DNA of 64,000 nt from Orychophragmus violaceus (GCA_030180135.1 CM058237.1:101543489-101607488); one strand, 5' to 3'. Shown: positions 1 through 11,440, counted from the first letter of the stretch. The notes: generated from the letters alone by a model not told the origin. A program made the numbers and translations.

Positions 1-299
1 CAGCCAAACCAAGGTACCGGCGGAAACAAACAGGACCAGCAAACCAGGTTTTAAGAAAACTCCGAAGGAAAACTTATATTTCCTTTTATATTTTTTTGGA
101 TTTTCCATGAATAATTTTTGGGATTTCTGCATCTGCCATTTTATACCATACCAGACCAGATGATACAAAGAGACATTGTTTATATGTATTTTTCTGTTTG
201 TCTTGATTTCTTTTTGTCTGTAAATGTTTAGCTCTATGCATATGTGTTCGAGATGCTGAAGATGCATCGTAATGGGTTATCAGGTTGTGGCGAATTGCC

Positions 300-1165
300 G
301 ATTCAGAGTTGCAAGGCAGTGTTGGAGAGGGTGAAGAGATTCATGTTCTGTGGCTCATAGATCTCCAAGTTAGTTTCTTTTCTCTTATAATGTCGTCTAT
401 GCGTTTGTTAAAATGTCAATTTCTAACGAAAGCCCGTTTGTGTGGTTTAGGTGGAAGAAGCTTTTGGTTCTTTCTACTCTCCAATGGAAGATGTACCCTA
501 TGACTCCAATCTCATTCTTTGATCACATTATCTGGCGATTCGGCTCTAAATGTCACCAGCAGTTGGAGTTGTTTAGAAACTGTGAACGTCTTTTGATCTC
601 CGTTGTTGCTGGTGAGGTTTCATTTAGAACCATTTTTTGATGTTGTAGTTTGGATTCTTGGTGCTAAATTCTGGATTCTTGGTTGCAGATACGAGGTTAT
701 GAGTTACATACCTTCCGTGTTAGCAAGTGCAATAATGATTTATGTCATCAAGGATTTGAAACCATGTGAACTTGAAAACCAATCTCAACTCATGACTCTA
801 CTCAAAGTAAATCAGGTATGTGCTTAACGAACTCTATAATCAGTCCTAAAATGCCATTATTGTTTCGTGATGATCAAAACCTGATTCAGCATTGACTTCA
901 CAGGAGAACGTTAATGAATGCCTTGAACTGTTACTGGAACACAGTCCAAGCAAGAAGAGGATGATGAATTGGCTCGATCAGGACAGTCCAAGCAGTGTGT
1001 TCAACTTTGATAACACTCAAATGGCTCTTCGAATGTCTGCTGTTTCAGTATCACCATCATCGTCTCCAGAGCTCCTGTTCAAGAGGAGAAGAGTACATGA
1101 GCAGCAGATGAGGTTGCCTTCAATAAAACCGTATGTTTCTCAACGTGCTTTGTAGTCCTCGCTAA
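300..1165 (+). pseudogene. CYCD3: D-type cyclin (CYCD3;3-like) pseudogene, 5'-truncated
   Basis: Remains of a D3-type cyclin, the regulatory subunit of CDK complexes acting at G1/S. Four exon-like blocks with usable splice sites remain: about 300-368 (EEIHVLWLIDLQ), 451-611 (WKMYPMTPISFFDHI, start of the C-terminal cyclin fold), 689-815 (SYIPSVLASAIM) and 904-1165 (HSPSKKRMMNW, then KRRRVHEQQMRLPSI). The match to the Arabidopsis CYCD3;3 tail is from memory. Three lesions are visible. A deletion with frame change follows VEEA at about 462. One base is missing in the third block near 697, just before ATGAGTTAC. One base is extra near 1126, so the expected terminal residues NRMFLNVLCSPR and their stop (1163-1165) lie in a different frame. 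The N-terminal cyclin box is not seen in the window. Not expected to make a working cyclin. Confidence 0.85.
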
Positions 1166-1542
1166 ATGTGTCAAGTTAGAAGAACATAAATACAACCTCT
1201 CTTTTGTGTATCATCATCATCAGCTATGGATATAATTTTAAAGCAAAACAGTTTGTGTGGAAGAAAGCTTTATAATTACTGAGAGAGAAGACAACATGTT
1301 GATCTGGTGATATCAACTCATCTTTCGTCCGACTTTTTGGTTTCATTTTAATCATAACAAGTTAACAACTATGATAATGTTGTGAAAGCTACTGCACATG
1401 GGGCGTAATCTGCTCAATCCTATTTCCCTCTAGGAGCTTCAGAATATATTGCAGCAGGTGTAAAATTAAAAATTATTCAACAAAATCTTATAAAAGTAGC
1501 TTTTGCATTTTTGTCTTTATGTCAGCACAAAAACAGAAAGGA
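1166..1542. other. AT-rich non-coding spacer
   Basis: No coding block, RNA gene or clear repeat was recognised between the cyclin pseudogene and the Helitron-like element. Confidence 0.5.
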
Positions 1543-1949
1543 CCTATACTAAATTTTATTGATACATATTAATAACAAATCTATAACATTAATAATTTCC
1601 CTATAGATTAATTTAATCAAAAAGTAGATATGAAGATAGAAAATAAATTTGTGCATCATATGATTTATTGGCACCAAAGTTGCTACTTTTTGGGTGAGTA
1701 TTTCATCCGTTCTCTTAGCAACTTTGCTTTCTATGGAAATTCCATGTAGTCTCTGCTTCATAACACAAGATTTACAGAGAAGCAGATGATCGAGTAGATG
1801 TGTATAAGTTTCCAGATATAATTTTCTACATTTTGTGACAGTCGATGGTAGTGACAGAGCGAACAAATTTTTTGATGAGAGTGAACCCGACGAAAGTATA
1901 GAAGGCATACGAACCCCCGCGCGTGCGCGGAGGTGGATACCTAACTAGT
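1543..1949 (+). mobile_element. Short non-autonomous Helitron-like element
   Basis: The right end has the Helitron hallmark: a GC-rich hairpin (CCGCGC-GT-GCGCGG at about 1917-1930), then about 14 bases, then CTAGT at 1945-1949 followed by T. The left end CCTATACTAAA at 1543 resembles the TCTATACTA start of many Arabidopsis Helitrons. At about 407 bp it can encode neither Rep nor helicase. A 119-codon antisense ORF inside (1549-1908) shows no family I recognise and is probably chance. The left boundary is the weaker of the two. Confidence 0.45.
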
Positions 1950-2179
1950 TAAATTAATGTGCTTTATTATTTTCACTACTTCTCGTCGAGTAATTTTTTA
2001 TAACTTTGTCATGAAAAGAAAAGTTATTTAACTTCTTTTTATTTTGATCATGAATGATTTGCTCTTAGATCTCGGATGCAACCTTCATGCCATCTACGAC
2101 AACACTTTTAACACATCGACTCACTGAGGGTTATCACTAATCAACCCTCAAACCATGAATTTATCAACCGAGTTCTCAC

Positions 2180-2515
2180 TCGCAAATCAAAGTCGGGTCT
2201 AAGAAACTCGGAGAAAGCCGAACTCCTTAGTTCGCAAAAGTCGGGTCTAAGAAACTCGCAGAAAACCGAGCTCCTTAGTTCGCAAAAGTCGGGTCTAAGA
2301 AACTCGCATAAAGCCGAACTCCTTAGTTCGCTAAAACCGAGTTTAGAAACTCGCAGAAAGCCGAGCTTCTTAGTTCGCAAAAGTCGAGTCTAAGAAACTC
2401 GCAGAAAGCTGAGCTCCTTAGTTCGCAAAAGTCGGGTCTAAGAAACTCGCAGAAAGCCGAACTCCTTAGTTCGCAAAATCCGAGTCTAAGAAACTCGCAG
2501 AAAGCCGAGCATCCA
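2180..2515 (+). repeat. 48-bp tandem repeat array, about 6.5 copies
   Basis: The unit is about 48 bp (CTCCTTAGTTCGCAAAAG..., then GTCTAAGAAACTCGCAGAAA..., then GCCGAG), with copies differing at a few bases. Because 48 is a multiple of 3, the minus strand reads as a 16-residue peptide repeat (CEFLRPDFCELRSSAF type), which explains long antisense ORFs here. The array lies upstream of a G-run and an LTR, where Tat-lineage Gypsy elements often carry tandem repeats. I read it as part of the 3' untranslated interior of such an element. Confidence 0.8.
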
Positions 2516-3205
2516 ATAAGACTCGCACTAGCATCATGCCCCCTGGCCAGGGGTGCGGTCTTCCTTGCGCATGAGGTGCACATCATGGTAAGGAAAAGCC
2601 GAGATCCGTCTCGCACTGAAAAACCGGGTTCGTACCCGTACGTTCTCTGTGGTGGGCGATAACAAATAAGTCGAGCACTTAAGCCTCGCACATTCGTTTG
2701 TCCTTTGAACAACTAAGCCGAGCACACATAAGCCTTGCAATTATAGATCCGGTGGAGCGTAAGCCTTGAAATAAGGCAGTTCAACGCCGATCCACGTTTT
2801 AATCGTCGTTCGCCGAATCCGTACAAACGGATCAAAGGACAGAACGGCCCGATTAACTTAACTACGGAAAAATTATTCTTCCACAACAACATTCAAAGGA
2901 ATACTGGAGATTCATGCCGATCTTTTATACTTCACGAACCGAAATGTTTTCTATCGCCGATCATCATCCCAAACGCTCGAATCGCCGACTTGGGGGGGGG
3001 GGGGCTTACTGTTGGAGTCGGTTTTAGCACCCCTCCAAATGGCCCATTCATATAATAAGATCGGCCCGAAATAGAAGGCATTTATTATGGATAATTACGA
3101 TGTCAATGAAGATAAATGGCAATCTTCGAAGATAATCACAAAAGGAAAATATCTATTTTTTTGTGGAAAATATCTATTTCTTTTTAAGAAATATAACTTT
3201 TTATG

Positions 3206-3460
3206 CCGGCCTAAAACTCTATATAAGAGAATGAGGGCTTTCAGGCTAAAGGATATAAAATATCAGAAGATACAGAGAACTCCGAAAGCCGGTCTAAAAA
3301 TTTGTATAAGAGAATGAGGATATTCAGGCTAAAGGAGATCGAAAGAGATCAAAATATATTCAGAACTCTGAAAGCCGACCTAAACCTCTATATAAGAGAA
3401 TGAGGGTATTCAGGCTAAAGAGGATCGAATATACACAGAAAATACACACAACTCCGAGAG
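3206..3460 (+). promoter_or_regulatory. Triplicated core-promoter-like unit in the LTR
   Basis: Three successive units of 83-86 bp begin at 3206, 3289 and 3375, with a partial fourth at 3460. Each starts CCGRYCTAAA, carries a TATA-like box (TATATAAG at 3220 and 3389, GTATAAG at 3304) and continues with GAGAATGAGG and TTCAGGCTAAAG. Three spaced TATA boxes suggest alternative start sites for LTR transcription; that use is inferred. Confidence 0.6.
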
Positions 3461-3738
3461 TCGACCTATTCCTCTCACCATCTCGTCATTCGACGAACTC
3501 TTAAAAAAAACTACGAATGGCTTGATCCCTTTCTGAAGGGTACGTAGGCAGCCTTTTACAAGGTTCAGCTACAAAATCTAATTCCCTTTATTTCGATTCA
3601 CCGGAAACGCCAATTTGGCCCTAATCTCATCATCTCCGTCGAGCTAGGTTAAGACACTTTGAAGAATCCCTAATTTAAACCCTAAAATTCTTGCTATCAT
3701 CGGATATGCAGAATTGAGATCTTACAGTTGACAGTAGA

Positions 3739-6700
3739 ATGCAGGATTTTCTAGTTGAAAACGGTCCAATTACAAGGCTTCCAGCTGATTATCATTTTCC
3801 AAGAGATTATATTGGCAGATGTTTTTCACATTCGTCTTATACAAGAGAAATAAGGAATGAAGAAAAACAAGATAGGTGATGGCTAGTTTACTCCAAAATA
3901 AACGACAAGATTTTTTGTTTTTGTTGTAAACTATTTACACAAGCCAAAATGCTAACCAGGTAGCAACTAGTGGATATAATGATTAGAAAAATGTTTCAAG
4001 AAGGCTTAAGGAACATGAAAAAGGCCATAAGCATATGGTATGTATGACTCAGTGGATTGAGTTAGAAGTGAGACTACGGAGGAAGGAGACTATTGATATC
4101 CATATTTAAGAAGAGATTAACAAAGAGAAACAATACCGGAGAGATGTGTTGTTGAGAATAATTGCATTGGTAAGAAGTCTTGGTAAAAGAATTATAGCAT
4201 TTTGTGGTAGCAGTGACAAGTTTTATGTGGATGGTAATGGTAACTTTTTGGGCATGGTTGAGGTATTTGCTGATTTTGATCCAGTGATGAAAGAAAACGT
4301 AAGAAGAATTGATAAATGTGAAACTCATTATCATTATCTGAGTCACAAGATTCAGAATGAGTCGAAATAGATGTTGGGGAGTGAGATCAGAAAGAAGATC
4401 TTGGAAAGATCCGATATGCTAAATATTATTCTGTTATTCTTGACTGTACTCCTGATGTCAGTCACACAAAACAAATGTCCTTAGTTATTCGATGTGTGAA
4501 TATTTCTGAGACCTCTCCAAATATTGAACCTTCTTAGAAATCAAATAAAACCGGTGAAGGAATTTTTAACACCATTCAGGATGCGTTGTTTGATTTTGGG
4601 TTGAGTATTAATGATATAAGAGGGAAAGGTTATGACAGTCGTCAAATATGAATGGAAAAAATAAAGGGGTACAAAAGAGATTGTTGGAAATAAATCTAAG
4701 AGTGGTTTACACACCATGTGGTTGCCATAGTCTGAATCTTGCACTTTCAGATATTGCATCCTTGTCAACAATAGAAGTATCATTTTGGAAATTTTCAGCG
4801 TATATGGTGTTTGTTTTCCTCCTCAACAAATAATTGTGACGTTTTCAGAGAGATTGTGAATGGTATTACAGTTAAACCACTATCACAAACTCGTTGGAAG
4901 AGACGCGTCAAAAGCGTTAAAGCAATACGATTTCAAGCTCCTAAGATAAGAGAGTCTTTGCTTTACTTGGCAGAAAACAGTAATAATCCGGGAACGAGAA
5001 GTGAAGCTGAATCTCTTGCAATGAGTGAAATCTATGGAATTGGGAGCTTTGAGTTTTTATTTGAGATGGATATTTGGTATAAACTTTTGTTTGTTGTTAA
5101 CAAAGTAAGCAAGTTCTTGCAGTCAGAAGATATGGAAATTGATATTGCTATTTCTCAAGTAAAATGACTTGTTTCTTTTTTTAAGAGCTATAGAGAAACA
5201 AGCTTTCAAGCAGCAAAAGTAGAAGCTTAATGGATTGATATTGAAATAGAAATTGATCATGTTTTTTATGTGAAAGAAAAACGTCCCACCAAAAGGAAAC
5301 GGTACCAGGATGAAGTGTAACACCCGTCTCCCGGTTTACCAGAGACGCGGCATTAGGGCACCCGTTGAACCTATTTTTGGTCCAACCGGGATACCTTCGC
5401 AACTTGTCTTAGGACCCGGCGCTTCCTTCGTATTCAAATACACCAATGACGTCACGTGATCGAATCAATCCCGCATCCGGACCTGCGAGAAAACGGGGAC
5501 ATGGAAAGGAAAGGAGGACTGAGTAATTGTTTCAAACACAATTACCGAGTGACGGAGGATTAAAGGAACCCGCGATCCTGGCTTACGCCACACGACTACG
5601 AAACACAAGTCCTAATCTAATATCACCTTGAAATCATCACCCGAAGGCTTTCACCACACAACCTACGTCCAAAGGACTACTACTTTGCACGAAGCGCAAA
5701 CAATTCCCAGGGACCGAAGCCCGCCATTGGCTCCGGTACACAAATATAATTCCACTTGGGGGGCTCGCCATAACCCCCTTCCGACGATACAAGGGTCACG
5801 TACCTTTCAACCAAATCCCTCGGTACGCGAGCCGCCACACAACACCCTTTCGGGGGCCCTACCACAGTTCTAAGTAATACAAGTCCATCAAGCACAATCA
5901 ACGTTTTTAGTTTAGCGATAACCTAGCAGTTCTATGTTCTCAAGCAATCACATTGGTACCATACTACTCTACACTATATAGGAAAGACGACATTAACTAG
6001 GAACTATCGTCCGAAATTGAATAGGGCAAGCAAGGGTCAAGAACCGATCCTCACCTTGGCCAAAGAAGGGCAAAATCGTAATTAGGAAGCTCCATTAGCT
6101 CGAACAGACAACAGATCTGGAAAGAGGACGAAAAATGAAGCGGTTTATGCTTTTGATCACTCGAATCGGACCTAGGATGAGCTAGATATGAGCGAAAGAA
6201 GTTTCAAGGTTTAAGTCACCAAACCGAGGCAAACCGAATTTGAAATCTGAAATTGAAATTGAAATCGAATTGGGATTGGTTTTGGACTAAACCGGAAATC
6301 AAAATCAATTTGGAAAACCAAACTAAACCGAATCAAATTGGATTAAACCAAATTGAAAACCGAATTGGAATTGATTTTTCGAAACCGGATTAAACCGAAA
6401 TCGAATTGACTAAACCGAAATCGAATTTGAAATTGGGAATTAACCAAACCGGACCAGCCTAACCGGACCGGTAGGTCAACGGTGGCGGTCAACGGCCGGC
6501 GGCGGCGGCTCCGACGGCTTCTCCGACGTGCGTGGATCTCACGTGCCCGGCTCCTCTCCGGCGCGTGGGGGCGCGTGCGGCGGCGCGTGCTCCTTCGGTC
6601 GGCGGATCCGGCTTCATCTCGTCGAGGCGGTCACGGTGGTGGGCTCGGTTTCTCTGGATTCGGGGTATTTTTAAAGAAACGAATAAAACAAAATGTTTTC

Positions 6701-7562
6701 GGTTTTAAACACTAGATCTATAGCTCGGGAGTTACCTGGAACAAGGGAGGCTCTTGGAAAACGTGAATAATAACTTCTAGGGCTTCGAACGGCTCGTCAA
6801 TCCGACAGGGCTTCGCGAAGAGAAAAGAGAATAAGTTTTAGGAGGGGAAGGGCTAATATTTATAGGGGATGGCTAGGGTTTTGGGAAAAAGAAAAAGGGC
6901 TTGGCTAATTGGGCTTTTCTTTCTTTTTCCAAAAAAGTTTCTGGACCGGGCCACGGCCATTACATGAAGAGTCTGAAATTGTTGGGGAAGATGTTATATT
7001 AACAGGGGAATAAAATTTTAAGATCAACTACTTCATCAAAATTATGGATCATGGTTTGGTTTCTCTTGAGACAAGGTTTGTTCAACTTCAAAGCTATGAA
7101 AATACTTTTGGATTTTTATTTGACTTGAAGAAATTGAAGTTAGCAAATGATGACAAGTTGATGGCTTGTTGTGCCAATCTTAAATTTTTTCTGAAGCATG
7201 GTAATTATTCTAACATTGATGGCAACGATTTATTTTTGGAGCTAAAGTATCTAAGAGGCATATTACTAGAAGAGATTGAAAAGGTTGTGGAAGTATTGGG
7301 TGTCCTCAAAAAAAATGAAAAGTATTTTTCCAAACACATGGACATCATACCGCATAATGATGACGATTCTTGTTTCAGTTGCTTCTGCAAAAAAAAGTTT
7401 TTAAAGTTGAAGCTCATAAAATATTATCTATGGTCGACTATATCACAAGAGAGACTGAATGGATTGTCGATTGAAAAAGGCATGGCTGAAAATTTTGATT
7501 ATACAAATTTGATGAACAAATTGGCAAGTAGAAATGCAAGAAAACACATATTTCAACAATAA
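3739..7562 (+). pseudogene. hAT-superfamily transposase-like gene (TTF zinc finger / hAT dimerisation type), broken and split
   Basis: Collinear pieces of one protein are spread over several frames. 3739-3960: TTF-type N-terminus (LVENGPITRLPADYHFPRDY, then FCFCCKLFTQ). 4146-4370: ALVRSLGKRIIAF...VDGNGNFLG. 4640-5170: catalytic-fold segment with KGVQKRLLEIN, TPCGCHSLNLAL and LSQTRWKRRVKSVKA. 7044-7562: C-terminus ending in the dimerisation region (GNDLFLELKYLRGI, then MAENFDYTNLMNKLASRNAR). Frameshifts and stops between pieces make it inactive. A solo LTR splits it at residue context YQDE/ESEIV. This family is widespread in plants as hAT transposons and a few domesticated genes; nothing suggests domestication here. 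No terminal inverted repeats were identified. Confidence 0.85.
5316..6964 (+). mobile_element. Solo LTR inserted in the hAT pseudogene
   Basis: The 1649-bp insert starts TGTAACACCC and ends ...CCATTACA, giving terminal TGTAA/TTACA inverted repeats typical of an LTR. It is flanked by a perfect 5-bp duplication TGAAG (5311-5315 and 6965-6969). The interrupted transposase frame resumes directly after the duplication, which fixes both boundaries. No gag or pol is visible, so it is most simply a solo LTR left by LTR-LTR recombination. TGTAACACCC starts are common in plant Gypsy chromoviruses, but the family is not proven. The interior has an AAACCGAAT-rich stretch (6230-6450) and a GC-rich block (6480-6640); short ORFs in them look incidental. 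Confidence 0.88.
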
Positions 7563-8160
7563 TGTATTAATTTTTTGTTTTTAAAAATATTATAGTTTTT
7601 GTTTTAACAAATAATTTTATTTTAAAGTTTTTTAAAATTATTACAAAGACGTATAAATCGACCACATTTTTCTGTAGCTTGCAACCTTCAAAAACTCAAG
7701 ACCGATTATGATATCCATATAAATCAGAATACATGATTGAGATGGAGATGAGATGATGAGGGAATATAATTAAGCACATATACACACTAAAAAGAGTAAG
7801 TATATACATGTACATATAATATATATAACAGCTGGATGAATATGGATTTGATTAGTGTGTTTGGGTTTGATTAAAAAAAAATATAGAAAATGACTTATTT
7901 GTGTGAGCACTTTTTCTAATTTCATATATAAGATTAGTATTTCAAAGTTCGTTGTTGGAATTCCTCTTGTTGGTTCATCATATTATCCACATGTCCGTAA
8001 ATATACAAAGACACAAAATCATAGGTTTGCATAGACAAAAGAGTTCAATTATACTACGATGGATTTTATAATGGTCCATTTTATAATTGGGCCTAAAACC
8101 CCACACAGAATGCGAGCATTCTATAAACACCACTGAGTTGGATTTCTAAAGATAAGAGCA
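7563..8160. other. AT-rich intergenic sequence upstream of CURT1A
   Basis: No gene or mobile-element ends were recognised. A short imperfect AT-rich tract lies at about 7800-7830. Confidence 0.45.
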
Positions 8161-8280
8161 GCAACCAATGAGAGCACGAGTAACGTCCACGTGTGGCTAT
8201 ACGGAATCTCGTCTAGTAAAAAAGCGCAGCAGAAGAAAAAAATTAGAGAAGAAGAAGAAGAAATTATCGGGTGTGCTTCG
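8161..8280 (+). promoter_or_regulatory. CURT1A proximal promoter and 5' leader with G-box
   Basis: A perfect G-box CACGTG (8188-8193) lies about 90 bases before the start codon, with a CCAAT motif at 8165-8169. A GA-rich leader (about 8236-8272) precedes the ATG. G-boxes are common in light-responsive photosynthesis promoters, which suits a thylakoid protein. Motif function is inferred. Confidence 0.5.
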
Positions 8281-9252
8281 ATGGCGATGACAGTAGCAGC
8301 TTCGTCCTCTGTGGCAGTCATGATTCCACGGGTCTCCACCCGCTGCTCCGCCGTCCCTTACCTTCCTCCGCTGCCTCCTCGCTCTTTTGGTCGATCCTCT
8401 TTCACTGTTCCGCTGAAGCTAGTTTCAGGTGACCAATTCATTTCCCCAAATCTATCTCTTCGGTGGAATGCCCGAGAAATCTTGTGTATTGTCACAAATT
8501 GAAATGTTAAAATTTAGTTCGGTTAATAGATCCGGTATGGATGTTGTAAGGCTTTAAGCTACTCGAAGTTTGCAAGCCAGTGGGTTTAATTTCAAAACCG
8601 GAATTTGGTGGTTTATACAATAGTTTGAATTCATGAATTGATTCTCTGGTTTAAATCGCAGGGAATGGTTTGCAGAAGGTTGAATTGATGAAGACGAGAG
8701 CTTCATCAGAAGAAACCTCAACCTCCATTGACACCAACGAACTCTTCACGGACTTGAAGGAAAAGGTAAGAACCCATTGCATGTTTGTGATCGAGATCGA
8801 CCAAACCAGAGAGTTTTGATTTTCGGTTTTGGTGCAGTGGGATGGTCTTGAGAACAAGTCGACTGTAATTGTATATGGAGGAGGAGCCATTGTTGCTGTT
8901 TGGTTATCTTCCATCCTTGTTGGTGCCATCAACTCTGTTCCTCTGGTAACTATCAATCTTTTTTTTATAAAAAATCAGGGAAAGTGTAATAGGTTTGACT
9001 TGAATGTTTGTTTGTTTTGAGTGTAGCTTCCGAAAGTTATGGAACTTGTGGGTCTTGGCTACACAGGATGGTTCGTCTACAGATACCTTCTCTTCAAGGT
9101 AACAAAAATGCGACTACCTTTATAAAATCTATAAAAGCATCAATGATTGGATATGAATAAAAATGTATCTGTTCATCTTCTTTCAGTCAAGCAGAAAGGA
9201 ATTGGCTGAGGATATTGAATCCTTGAAGAAGAAGATCGCAGGGACCGAATAG
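8281..9252 (+). CDS. CURT1A: CURVATURE THYLAKOID 1A, thylakoid grana-margin protein, 5 exons
   Basis: CURT1 proteins oligomerise at grana margins and bend thylakoid membranes. Exons: 8281-8428, 8662-8765, 8838-8945, 9027-9098 and 9187-9252, all with GT-AG introns and a continuous frame. The Ser/Pro-rich N-terminus (MAMTVAASSSVAVM) is a chloroplast transit peptide. After it come an acidic stretch (ASSEETSTSIDTNELF), two hydrophobic segments (VIVYGGGAIVAVWLSSILVG and a second one from LPKVMELVGLGYTGWFVY) and a Lys/Glu-rich amphipathic tail (SSRKELAEDIESLKKKIAG). Layout and sequence match Arabidopsis CURT1A (AT4G01150) from memory. Start: the first ATG after a GA-rich leader, giving an ordinary transit peptide. 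It appears intact and is the left anchor of the conserved gene order. Confidence 0.95.
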
Positions 9253-9640
9253 ATTCATTCAAAATAAATAAAAAACCAGCTCTGGGTTTCTTGTAATGTG
9301 ATTATTATACAATGTTTCAACAATGTATCTTCAACAGTCTGAAACTATTATTTTAGATCCAAACATGCATTGAAACCAATTTAGTTTAACGAAAGGTGAA
9401 GTTGATCAAAACATGCATGAAAAAAACTCTGCACATATGATATGCAACTGTATATGTGGCAACCTCATTGGAGAGTTCTAAGAAGATTTCTTAAAATTAA
9501 AATAATAGAAAAGAAAAAAAATGAGACTCAGATAGGGTTGAGAGCCAGGCATAAATGCCACAAACTGCTGGAAAAGAAATGTTTCTGATTTTCTTTTTGG
9601 ATTTTTTTTTTAAATGAAAAAGGTGGTAAAAACTTTAAAC
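9253..9640. other. CURT1A 3' flank; breakpoint to transposon sequence
   Basis: Probable 3' untranslated region followed by AT-rich DNA. I looked here for the left terminus of the CACTA element (CACTACAAGAAAAC) and did not find it, so that end is probably lost. Confidence 0.45.
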
Positions 9641-10261
9641 CCTTATAAAAACTTAGTTATTTACCAACCCAACCTAATCTACCTGTCCAAACCCGACGAT
9701 CCGTGCTAAACCAAGGACCCGCCCTAAACCGAAAACCCGATAACCTTAAATCCCTAACTGAAAAGTAAAATCTCAAATCTCTAACTGTAAAAACCGATCT
9801 ACACGAGAATTTCGCTTCCGACGACGACGACACTCGACGAGACGAGAGCATCTCCTTCCGACGAGCTTTCTTTCGGAGAATCTCCGAGAATCGAATTGCC
9901 TTCGGCTTCCGGACATGTTACTTCGTCAATTCATCTTATTGGTAAGATTTCTCCCTTTTAGATCGAGCCTTTTCTCTTATATCGTTTTGGTTAGAATTCA
10001 TAACCTAGGTTTAATGAAGATTTTGTTCAAATTTTTCTCGTAATAGTGGAGTTGGTTATTCGTTGTTTTGGTCTTGTATTGGTCTTTGTTTATTCAATGA
10101 AAGTGTCTATTTTTGGTCCAATGAAATTGTAATTTGTATACAGAATTTTTAGCGAGTTGTACAAGTTGGACCGTATTTTGTATTTGTATAATGTGTTACC
10201 TTTGTTTCTTCTTGAAATATGTATATTTAGTTTCGATATGTCAATACTTTTCTATGTAGTA

Positions 10262-11440
10262 ATGGCTCGTGCAAAACGCGGTGGTCGGCTATATAAGACC
10301 ACACAAGCTGCAGAAACCCTAGATGGGGAAAAGGTGAATGAAGAGGTGGTGAATGAAGAGGTTGTAGCTAAAGATGTAGAGGAAGGAGAGGAAAGACATG
10401 AAGATGATGAGGTAGAGGATGAAGAGGATGGTGATGGAGAGGAAGTGGACGAAGAAGTTCAGGAGGAAGAGGATTTTGGAGGTTCTCGGGAGAGAACGAT
10501 ACATGTACAATATGGTTCGACTAATACTACTTAAACATGTTTCTTTCTGGTATATTTAGGACAACTAGGACAACTTTATTTATTAATGCTTTGTCTGAAT
10601 TTGCAGGATGGCTCCGATGACGACGATGATGAATCTCAACGCTTGCAGCCAGAGAAAATGTTCTTTGGTCCACGCCATGAGTGTATATAAGATATCCTCC
10701 TTGGGTCAAAGAGATTGTGAATGGACCCGTGAATAAGACCAGAACATGGCCTATGTATTTCACAAGAGGATATTTGTTCCATACAAAGAAACACGGCGAG
10801 GGACGGAAGACATGTAACTATGGGGTATGTGTTAAAGGGGAGAATTATTCCAATTCATCAGATGAAGCTGATTTCTATGGGATCTTAACTGATATCATAC
10901 AACTTGAGTATGAGGGGATGATTGATCTGAAAATAACACTTTTTAAGTGTAAGTGGTATGACCATGTTATTGGGAGAGACACTCGGAAGAGCAATGGAGG
11001 TGTTATTGACGTTCTTTTATCAAGGAAATACAACAAATATGAACCATTTATTCTAGGTATGTCTATATATATTGCAATCATATATATTTGCAATATATTT
11101 TAATTTTGCAATCATGTTTTTTACAGCCTCTCAAACGGAACAAGTTTGCTATATTTCGTACCTGTACACAAGGAAACCAAAATATTCATGGCTCAATGTT
11201 GTAAAGGTAGATCCGAGGAGTTATATCTCAGGAGAATACGAAGTTCAGGAACCAACTCTTTTGCAGCAAGAAAATGACGACGATGTACTTCTCACTACAA
11301 TTGGCGATGTCGAAGTCAGAAATTTGGTTCAATATGTAAACCCAGTTGATCTCGATTACGATGTTGGAGATGCAGAACAAGAAGATGAATTTCAGTGTAA
11401 TGCTCTATTATCTGATGATGAAGATGCCGAAGAGTATTAG
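10262..11440 (+). pseudogene. CACTA protein fragment with DUF4216-like domain
   Basis: An acidic N-terminal block begins MARAKRGGRLYKTTQ (10262) after a probable leader intron, and is rich in Glu/Asp. The later part, 10681-11056 then 11127-11440 across a likely GT-AG intron (11057 to about 11126), carries the DUF4216 signature: FTRGYLFHT, YGVCVKG, DFYGILTDIIQLEYEGMI, LFKCKWYDH, KYNKYEPFIL, then QVCYISYLYTRKPKYSWLNV. DUF4216 normally follows the TnpD-type transposase in CACTA genes. Here the catalytic core is missing and a stop follows FFGPRHECI, so it looks like an internally deleted derivative. Confidence 0.65.

Larger units (their letters stand above)
2100..3600 (+). mobile_element. 3' end of a Tat-like Ty3/Gypsy element (repeat array, polypurine tract, LTR)
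   Basis: A run of 13 G at 2992-3004, likely the polypurine tract, is followed after CTTAC by TGTTGGAGTCGG at 3010, a plausible LTR start. The LTR-like sequence runs to about 3600 and includes a promoter repeat (3206-3460) and the GGGTACGTAGGCAGC motif (3538-3552) seen in many plant LTRs. The right end is uncertain: CA at 3599-3600 or earlier. No gag or pol remains to the left, so the element is truncated. Tat assignment rests on the tandem repeats before the tract and is inference. Confidence 0.5.

Noticed and set aside
1549..1908. 119-codon minus-strand ORF
   Set aside because: Lies wholly within the Helitron-like element, no recognised domain, AT-rich; likely chance.
2180..2515. Possible CRISPR array
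   Set aside because: The 48-bp units are contiguous without unique spacers and the genome is a plant.
2141..2740. Minus-strand ORFs of 68-129 codons with 16-residue repeats
   Set aside because: Explained by the 48-bp tandem repeat having a length divisible by three.
6482..6715. GC-rich Arg/Leu-rich ORF
   Set aside because: Inside the solo LTR; low-complexity composition and no homology recognised.
3739..7562. A domesticated hAT-derived host gene
   Set aside because: Multiple stops and frameshifts in the conserved blocks plus the LTR insertion make a functional protein unlikely.
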